A stretch of 28,772 nucleotides of DNA from Candidatus Omnitrophota bacterium (GTDB lineage: Bacteria > Hinthialibacterota > Hinthialibacteria > Hinthialibacterales > JAKPRU01). The stretch spans positions 1-28,772 of the forward strand of contig JAKQSI010000074.1 in assembly GCA_029570205.1 (NCBI GenBank), given 5' to 3'. This document shows positions 23,742 to 28,772 of the stretch, one piece after another. Made by a program: the position numbers and the translations under genes. The notes beneath the pieces are model-generated. The model was not told the DNA's origin, ran no database searches, and saw only the letters and a program-made list of their open reading frames with translations. How positions within the stretch are numbered: the first letter of the stretch is position 1; every line of letters begins with the position of its first letter.

Positions 23742-25589
23742 ATGAACATGAACTGGATTCCCCTGTCCACATTCCCCACAAACCTCCTGGATTTGAATCT
23801 GAGTATGTTGCGGAATGTCTTTCCACAGACAGCGGAGGCTGTTGAGACCGCACACCTGGACGATATGGAAATCCTGCCGCTGGAACGCGGCCTTTTTGCG
23901 TTTCGGGATCACGGAATGATGATCCACCCGCCGCAACAACCGGATCGGGAGATCCTGGAGAATCTGAATCGGATTCGTTCAACATACCGACAAGGCTGTT
24001 CGCTGGTTGTGCTGCTCGGTGTCGGTCTTGGATACACGGCAATGGAGGCCGCGAAATATCTCGATGAATCGTATCCGGGCCAGGCGAAAGGATTATTGTG
24101 TATTGAGAAGAACCCGGCCTGTTTGCGCGCAGCGTTCAGTGTGTACGACTGGCGGCAAGTCTTTGAAAGGGGTCGAATCCTCTGGGCAACGGAACCGGAC
24201 CTGGAACGTGAGATCGTGAATCTCCTCCGAACTCACGACCTGGCAATCCTTGAATCCTCACAGATTGCCTTTGAACCGGGCCGCCCCATTCCCGGTCCGG
24301 CTGAAAAGGAGTTTTACCCGCGCCTGGTCCCATTCATCCGCAATATCCTCACACAAAACCGACGGTTGATTCACAAAGAAAAAAAGGCTGCCGCAGCGAA
24401 GTACCGACAAGCGCTGAAGGAAATCCGCTCCGTCTGGTCTCATGGTTCAACCAATTCCGTATGGGGGTGGATTACTCAGGATTCCATCCGGGGATTTGCG
24501 GAGCTCGGGCTGGAATCCTCCATGCTGGTGATGAATGACCGTCTGTTCACTCGCTGGTTCCGTGCCCAGGCGGAGTTTTACCGGAGACGTCCCGATGCGT
24601 TGTTCTTCTTGAACCATTCCTCACGATACCTGGCGGCATTCTGCGAGGAATTCCGCCTGCCCCGCTTGATCTGGTATGTCGATGATCCCTCCACCAGTGT
24701 CGCGGTTCCGCATCATCCCGACGATATCCTATTCTGCGTGACCCCCGTGTTTCACGATTCATTGAAGAACCTCGGTGGAACTCTCCTGGGAGATATTCCG
24801 ATCGGCGGAAATCCACGAGAGTCCGAACCGGAAATACAGGAACGTTTCCGATCCGAGATCAGCTATGTCGGTTCGGTGCGGGATACCTCCAAAGCGCGCA
24901 CAGCATTCCCGGCAGTCTGGAATGAATGGCTTGAAACGCTGGTGAAAGAGTGGCTGGAGCAACCACAGCAATCCGCGCGGGCAATCATGGAGACTTTACC
25001 TCCTCCGAGGGAAAGCACGGAGAGCGTGCTGCGTGAAATCATCGCGCTGATTCCGAAAGCTTTGTACATGCCGGAAAGACAGCAGATCGAATACTTTGCT
25101 TATATCGAGGCCAATTCCCAAAGAAGAGTGCGATTTATGAAATCGCTGGCCCACACGAATCTGGCGATTTACGGTCCCGAAGACTGGCTGCGTCTCCTGC
25201 CGGATGAAATGCGCAAATGTTATCGTGGTCCCATCCTTTCGCGGGAAGATTTGGCCTCGCTGTATCGCTCCAGCAGTATTTCTCTCAATATCAACGCATT
25301 GCAGGGGTTTTCTTTTATGAACATGCGCAATTTTGAAGCGCCGCTTTGCGGGGGATTCCTGTTGTCGGAACAGGTTCCGGGTGTGGAGGATTTTTTCGTT
25401 CCCGATAAGGAAATTGCCTTATATGAAGGCATTGACGATCTTGTTGCCAAGACCCGGCATTATCTGGATCATCCATCCGAGCGGGAGCAATTGACTGCAA
25501 ATGCTCGACACCGCATCCTTCAGGAACATACGTATAAACACCGAATGAAAAACTTTCTGGATGCGTATTCTGATTTTCTGGAGCGTTGA
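23742..25589 (+). CDS. Two-domain glycosyltransferase (Rossmann N-domain plus CgeB-like GT)
   Basis: A 615-residue protein. The N-terminal part has a nucleotide-fold loop, VVLLGVGLGYTAMEAAKYL (about 89-107), with LCIEKNPACLRAAFSVYDW following, resembling the MptE-like (DUF115) domain found beside motility-glycosylation proteins. The C-terminal part (about residue 290 onward) looks like a CgeB/GT4-type glycosyltransferase: LPRLIWYVDDPSTSVAV, ISYVGSVRD, LASLYRSSSISLNIN, MRNFEAPLCGGFLLSE and TANARHRILQEHTYKHRM. The acceptor and donor are unknown; cell-surface or pilin/flagellin glycosylation is plausible. There is no signal peptide. The start is uncertain: the ATG at 23742 or 23748 is chosen because the reading before it runs into the repeat, but no clear ribosome-binding site is visible. 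The permease genes follow after seven bases. Confidence 0.8.
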   Translation: MNMNWIPLSTFPTNLLDLNLSMLRNVFPQTAEAVETAHLDDMEILPLERGLFAFRDHGMMIHPPQQPDREILENLNRIRSTYRQGCSLVVLLGVGLGYTAMEAAKYLDESYPGQAKGLLCIEKNPACLRAAFSVYDWRQVFERGRILWATEPDLEREIVNLLRTHDLAILESSQIAFEPGRPIPGPAEKEFYPRLVPFIRNILTQNRRLIHKEKKAAAAKYRQALKEIRSVWSHGSTNSVWGWITQDSIRGFAELGLESSMLVMNDRLFTRWFRAQAEFYRRRPDALFFLNHSSRYLAAFCEEFRLPRLIWYVDDPSTSVAVPHHPDDILFCVTPVFHDSLKNLGGTLLGDIPIGGNPRESEPEIQERFRSEISYVGSVRDTSKARTAFPAVWNEWLETLVKEWLEQPQQSARAIMETLPPPRESTESVLREIIALIPKALYMPERQQIEYFAYIEANSQRRVRFMKSLAHTNLAIYGPEDWLRLLPDEMRKCYRGPILSREDLASLYRSSSISLNINALQGFSFMNMRNFEAPLCGGFLLSEQVPGVEDFFVPDKEIALYEGIDDLVAKTRHYLDHPSEREQLTANARHRILQEHTYKHRMKNFLDAYSDFLER

Positions 25590-25595
25590 TTCGCG

Positions 25596-26522
25596 ATGAC
25601 AGCCTATATTTTGCGCAGGCTGATCCACGCCGTGCCGGTGCTGATCGGGGTAACCTCAATCACCTTCCTGCTCATTTATGTGGTTCCGGGTGATCCGGCG
25701 CGTTTGATGATGGGCGTACGCGCCGATCTGGCGACAATCGAGTCGATGCGTCAGGAGCTCGGATTGAACGATCCCCTGTATGTGCAGTATGGGCGGTTCC
25801 TATGGAATGCGCTGCATGGAGATTTGGGACGGTCGTTTGCAACAAACCGGGATGTCTTGGATTCGATTCTGGAACGTCTTCCGGCAACCGCGCTGCTGGC
25901 ATTCGCGAGTATCCTGGTGGCAGTTCTGATCGGGATTCCATTGGGAGTGCTCTCGGCGTTGCGTCGGAACTCCGCGATGGATTTCATCTCCATGCTGTGT
26001 GCGCTGGCGGGGATATCCATTCCGGTTTTCTTTCTGGGGATTCTGTTCGCATGGATTGTGGGATTTTGGTTGCGCTGGCTGCCGGTAACAGGATACATCG
26101 ACGAGCGGGGCCTTGCGGCGTTGATTCTTCCGGCATTAACCCTCGGAACCCGCCCGCTGGCGCTGGTAGCCCGGCTGATGCGTTCCAGCATGTTGGAGGT
26201 TCTCCGTCGGGAGTTCATTTGCGCGGCGCGGGCACGTGGCGCGTCGGAATGGCTGGTGGTTCTGAAACATGCGCTGATTAACGCGCTCAATCCGGTCCTC
26301 ACAGCAATCAGCGGCTCGCTGGCGGATTTGCTGGCCGGGGCGTTTTTTGTGGAGTTTATTTTCCAGTGGCCGGGGATGGGGCTGCTGGCAATCCGCGCCA
26401 TTCGGACGCTGGATATTACGCTGATTCAGGGAACCGTGCTGGTGGCCGCCGTCATCTTTGTTCTCGTGAACCTTCTCACCGATCTGTTTTACAAACTACT
26501 CGATCCGAGGGTGGAACTATGA
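25596..26522 (+). CDS. dppB: DppB/OppB-type peptide ABC transporter permease
   Basis: A 308-residue inner-membrane permease of the usual size. Features in order: MTAYILRRLIHAVPVLIGVT with the first membrane helix, the periplasmic loop starting VVPGDPARLMMG and containing HGDLGRSF, several membrane segments (LLAFASILVAVLIGIPLGVL, SIPVFFLGILFAWIVGFW), the cytosolic coupling EAA loop (EFICAARARGASEWLVVLKH, about 206-225) and the LLDPRVEL end typical of DppB-like proteins. Family substrates are di- and oligopeptides and sometimes nickel or other solutes. It begins seven bases after the glycosyltransferase and overlaps DppC by four bases. The substrate-binding protein and the two ATPases are not in this window. 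Confidence 0.92.
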   Translation: MTAYILRRLIHAVPVLIGVTSITFLLIYVVPGDPARLMMGVRADLATIESMRQELGLNDPLYVQYGRFLWNALHGDLGRSFATNRDVLDSILERLPATALLAFASILVAVLIGIPLGVLSALRRNSAMDFISMLCALAGISIPVFFLGILFAWIVGFWLRWLPVTGYIDERGLAALILPALTLGTRPLALVARLMRSSMLEVLRREFICAARARGASEWLVVLKHALINALNPVLTAISGSLADLLAGAFFVEFIFQWPGMGLLAIRAIRTLDITLIQGTVLVAAVIFVLVNLLTDLFYKLLDPRVEL

Positions 26523-27388
26523 GTGAACCGTTGGAACGAGGAGCGCTGTTTCGCCGGATTCGTGAAGAGAAAATGACGATGTTCGGCCTGGTTCTTATCG
26601 GGGTCCTGCTGGCCTTGGCGATTGCGGCTCCATGGGTGTCGCGTCATCCGTATGATCGACAGGTCCTGGAAGACAAAGTCAGCCCGCCATCGTCCACATA
26701 TTGGATGGGGACAGACCGTTTCGGGCGGGATGTTTTTGCGCGGGTGATGTATGGGGCGCGGGTGTCGCTGTTTGTGGGATTTGTGTCGCAGGGAATCGCC
26801 GTGCTGATCGGGTTGCCGTTGGGTGCGCTGGGGGGATATTTTCGGGGAAGGGTAGATGATGCGGTGGTCTGGTTAATCAGTGTGTTTTGGTCGTTTCCGC
26901 CGTTTCTTCTCATCATGGCGGTGAGCCTTTCGCTGCCGGAGCATGTTCCGGGGATTGTGCGGGTTTTCATGGCAGTGGGGATAGTGAGCTGGGTAAGTGT
27001 GGCTCGCATTGTGCGGGGGCAGTTCATTTCGGAAAAAGAGAATGAGTACGTGGAGGCAGCGCGCGCTTTGGGCTACAGCCCGCTTCGGATTATCTTTCGG
27101 CATATCTTACCGAATACGTTTCCGCCGCTGCTGGTTGTGGTGACCCTGGGGTTCGCCGGGGCAATTCTTTCCGAGGCCGGATTGAGCTTTCTGGGTTTGG
27201 GGGTCCAGCCGCCGACTCCCAGCTGGGGCCAGATGATCCGGGATGGGTACGGCTATGTAGTGATCGGAACCGGCTGGTGGATGTCGGTGTTTCCGGGATT
27301 GGCGATCATGCTGGCCGTGCTGGCGTTTAATTTCGTGGGCGACGGATTGCGGGATATGCTGGATCCCAGGCTGCGGGGAGGAAGGTAG
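26519..27388 (+). CDS. dppC: DppC/OppC-type peptide ABC transporter permease
   Basis: A 289-residue partner permease. It has the cytosolic N-terminus and first helix (FGLVLIGVLLALAIAAPWVS), the OppC family block HPYDRQVLEDK then YWMGTDRFGRDVFARVMYGA, the coupling loop EYVEAARALGYSPLRIIFRH, and the conserved LSEAGLSFLGLGVQPPTPSW and FNFVGDGLRDMLDPRLRGGR at the C-terminus. With DppB it forms the membrane channel of an importer. The start at 26519 overlaps the DppB stop (ATGA) and has GAGG eight bases upstream; the longer reading lies in the DppB coding sequence and is rejected. No nearby gene completes the transporter. Confidence 0.93.
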   Translation: MSEPLERGALFRRIREEKMTMFGLVLIGVLLALAIAAPWVSRHPYDRQVLEDKVSPPSSTYWMGTDRFGRDVFARVMYGARVSLFVGFVSQGIAVLIGLPLGALGGYFRGRVDDAVVWLISVFWSFPPFLLIMAVSLSLPEHVPGIVRVFMAVGIVSWVSVARIVRGQFISEKENEYVEAARALGYSPLRIIFRHILPNTFPPLLVVVTLGFAGAILSEAGLSFLGLGVQPPTPSWGQMIRDGYGYVVIGTGWWMSVFPGLAIMLAVLAFNFVGDGLRDMLDPRLRGGR

Positions 27389-27431
27389 TCCGTTCCCTCA
27401 CCCAACCTTCTCTCGTGAATATCAAAAAACC

Positions 27432-27463
27432 CCCTCCCCGACTCTCCCCGCAAACGGGGAGGG
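27432..27463. repeat. GC-rich hairpin after dppC
   Basis: CCCTCCCCG (27432-27440) and CGGGGAGGG (27455-27463) are inverted copies; an inner alternative pairs CTCCCCG-caaa-CGGGGAG. It resembles the common ccctcaccc/ctctccc type of intergenic repeat and lies about 45 bases after the dppC stop, so it may end that transcript. Confidence 0.6.
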
Positions 27464-27478
27464 AGCGTCATAAGCGTC

Positions 27479-27498
27479 ATTCCGGCGAAAGCCGGAAT
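27479..27498. repeat. REP-like palindrome, second copy
   Basis: ATTCCGGC-gaaa-GCCGGAAT, eight-base perfect stem. It is the same unit as at 672-691 and is flanked by the same gcgtc and ccagg edges. Confidence 0.75.
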
Positions 27499-27576
27499 CC
27501 AGGCAAGATCCATTGGGCAGGCACTGTGGCTTGGCCACGACGGAGCAGAACAGGGACATATCCGCACCCATCATAT

Positions 27577-27613
27577 CAATTCGTAGGGGCAATCCCCCCT
27601 GGTTGCCCAATTG
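27577..27613. repeat. Palindromic unit of the tcgtaggggc type
   Basis: CAATT (27577-27581) with AATTG (27609-27613), and inside them GGGCAA (27587-27592) with TTGCCC (27603-27608). Units with the same ttcgtagggg core are common intergenic palindromes in many bacteria. Confidence 0.6.
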
Positions 27614-27635
27614 TTGGCTTTCTTTAAAAGAACGA

Positions 27636-27670
27636 CGCTCAAGAACCTGGCCGGCGCTGATTCTTGAGCG
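27636..27670 (-). terminator. Candidate terminator of the gene ending at 27704
   Basis: CGCTCAAGAA (27636-27645) and TTCTTGAGCG (27661-27670) are perfect 10-base inverted copies with a 15-base loop. On the minus strand it is followed by tcgttctttt. It begins 34 bases past the stop codon. Confidence 0.5.
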
Positions 27671-27703
27671 TACCTGTCCTGAGAACGCCGAAAAACTGAG
27701 GGA

Positions 27704-28633
27704 TTATTCAGTCTTTTCCGGCTTTATCGGCTTATGCCTATCGGGCAACGGAAGAGTGTATTTGCTTTCAACGTAAACAATGGCGCTGGCCGGGTCCTTT
27801 GCATACCAACCGTAGAAATTCGAGATATGATCGAGATCCACGCGGTACTGCCACGCCATCTGCCCGGCGCCGGTTGTTGCAGTATCGCCCTTTAGACCTG
27901 CGATGGCCGCGACTATACGCGATGCCTGCGCTTCCGACACATGGCCCGCTGTATCCAGTTCACTCAAAACCGCGATGGCTTTCATTACTCGGTATGATTC
28001 ACGTCCGAGGAGATCCAGTTCCGTTTCCTGTTTCGACTCAAGATATTCAATAACTGGCTCCACACTCTTCGGACCTAATGCTAGAAGCATCTCCAACACC
28101 GGCTGGTTGTGTATTTCTATCAGCCGCAGAATCGATCGGCCATCAACCTCCAGCTGGTGGTGAGTACTTAAGATACGCATTTCGCGGCCAAGCCGGTCAG
28201 GATTCAGTTGAAAGTCAAGGAATGGAATGAGTGTGGGAAGCAGCTCGGTAACATTGTAATCTCGAACGATCCACACAATAGCCGCCAGGCGTACCGAAGG
28301 ATGATCCGCCGGAAATGGATGGCCCTCGTGTTCGTCGTAACAGTTCCCGTGCCGCGTGAACTTCTCAGGCAAACCTGCAATCGCAAAATCGAGAAGCGAT
28401 GCAAGTTGAGTTTTTGCTTCATCCGAGATTACGCGGGGACCTGAGTCAGGTTTGTTCAATCCAACTTCCTGGAGAATGGCATCATAGGCCTGCTCGACAG
28501 ACGCATCCACCGAAGACTTAACGTACTTGTTCCAGATGAATTCGTCGCTCATTTCGGCCTTATCGGTCTGAGCGAGACTCAATCCCTGAAAAAGGATCAA
28601 GACCATTCCGATACTCGTTAGTGTCACGATCAT
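27704..28633 (-). CDS. Exported protein of unknown function, helical-repeat-like
   Basis: A 309-residue protein. Residues 1-22 (MIVTLTSIGMVLILFQGLSL, then AQ) form a signal peptide. The mature part is helical and rich in Leu, Glu and Asp, with segments such as SVRLAAIVWIVRDYNVTELL, LPTLIPFLDF and SVEPVIEYLESKQETEL that recall HEAT-like repeats, plus a Cys/His-containing stretch HGNCYDEHEGHPFPADHP. I do not assign a family. The start is unsure: no good ribosome-binding site lies near the ATG at 28633 (AAAGGAA is about 20 bases away), and a GTG start at 28726 would add 31 residues and bury the signal. It is encoded alone, convergent to the permease pair across a repeat-filled gap. Confidence 0.65.
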   Translation of the reverse strand: MIVTLTSIGMVLILFQGLSLAQTDKAEMSDEFIWNKYVKSSVDASVEQAYDAILQEVGLNKPDSGPRVISDEAKTQLASLLDFAIAGLPEKFTRHGNCYDEHEGHPFPADHPSVRLAAIVWIVRDYNVTELLPTLIPFLDFQLNPDRLGREMRILSTHHQLEVDGRSILRLIEIHNQPVLEMLLALGPKSVEPVIEYLESKQETELDLLGRESYRVMKAIAVLSELDTAGHVSEAQASRIVAAIAGLKGDTATTGAGQMAWQYRVDLDHISNFYGWYAKDPASAIVYVESKYTLPLPDRHKPIKPEKTE

Positions 28634-28772
28634 TGTTCGTCGCGTGGGTGTATTCCTTTCTTCCCTTGATTGAATCTCGGACTTCGCAGTTGAAATCCTA
28701 TTCCACAAATCCCGTAGCGCAATCACTCAATCCGCAGAATCAAGATCATTAGGGCATCGGGGCATAGTCCAA

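Overview
The window comes from the chromosome of an uncultivated, Gram-negative-type bacterium. The envelope is implied by type II secretion pseudopilins, a Tat signal and many Sec signal peptides. Base composition is moderately GC-rich, ribosome-binding sites are clear AGGAG types, and small palindromic repeats litter the gaps. No marker gene gives the phylum. The pseudopilins with aspartate-rich repeats and the lamin-tail and carbohydrate-binding modules recall poorly cultured lineages such as Sumerlaeota, Hydrogenedentota or Planctomycetota, but this is a style impression only.

Layout. 1-481: decayed IS630-type transposase remnant. 698-1345: rdgB (minus), whose C-terminal tail is encoded by small repeats. 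1550-3234: an Lrp/AsnC regulator overlapping a class I/II aminotransferase. 3355-5007: a Tat-exported protein that may have a sugar-isomerase-like fold. 5079-16619 (all minus): a minor pseudopilin operon transcribed in the order H, I, J, K, followed by a secreted two-domain protein. The K homologue is 2163 residues, several times the usual size. I, J and K carry DxDxDG-type acidic repeats. A good promoter at 16824-16852 and a structured leader of about 200 nt precede the operon. 16883-18930 (minus): a TPR protein and a protein joining a CsgG-like domain to a formylglycine-enzyme (FGE) fold without catalytic cysteines, behind a near-consensus promoter. 19188-20801: an ABC-F ATPase with a hairpin-rich leader, ending in a terminator shared with a convergent 57-residue ferredoxin (20873-21046). 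21410-23473 (minus): a secreted purple-acid-phosphatase-like enzyme with a CBM9-like tail. 23742-27388: a large CgeB-like glycosyltransferase and a DppB/DppC permease pair. 27704-28633 (minus): an exported helical-repeat-like protein of unknown function.

Main theme. The most distinctive system is the pseudopilin block. It has the four tip pseudopilins of a type II secretion system but no major pseudopilin, ATPase or secretin here. Calcium-binding-type repeats and adhesion-like modules have been inserted into the tip subunits, chiefly K. The last gene, a secreted protein, could be a client or a surface partner. Most other genes are housekeeping or envelope-related. The gaps around 21.1 kb, 23.6 kb and 27.5 kb are mosaics of palindromic repeats.
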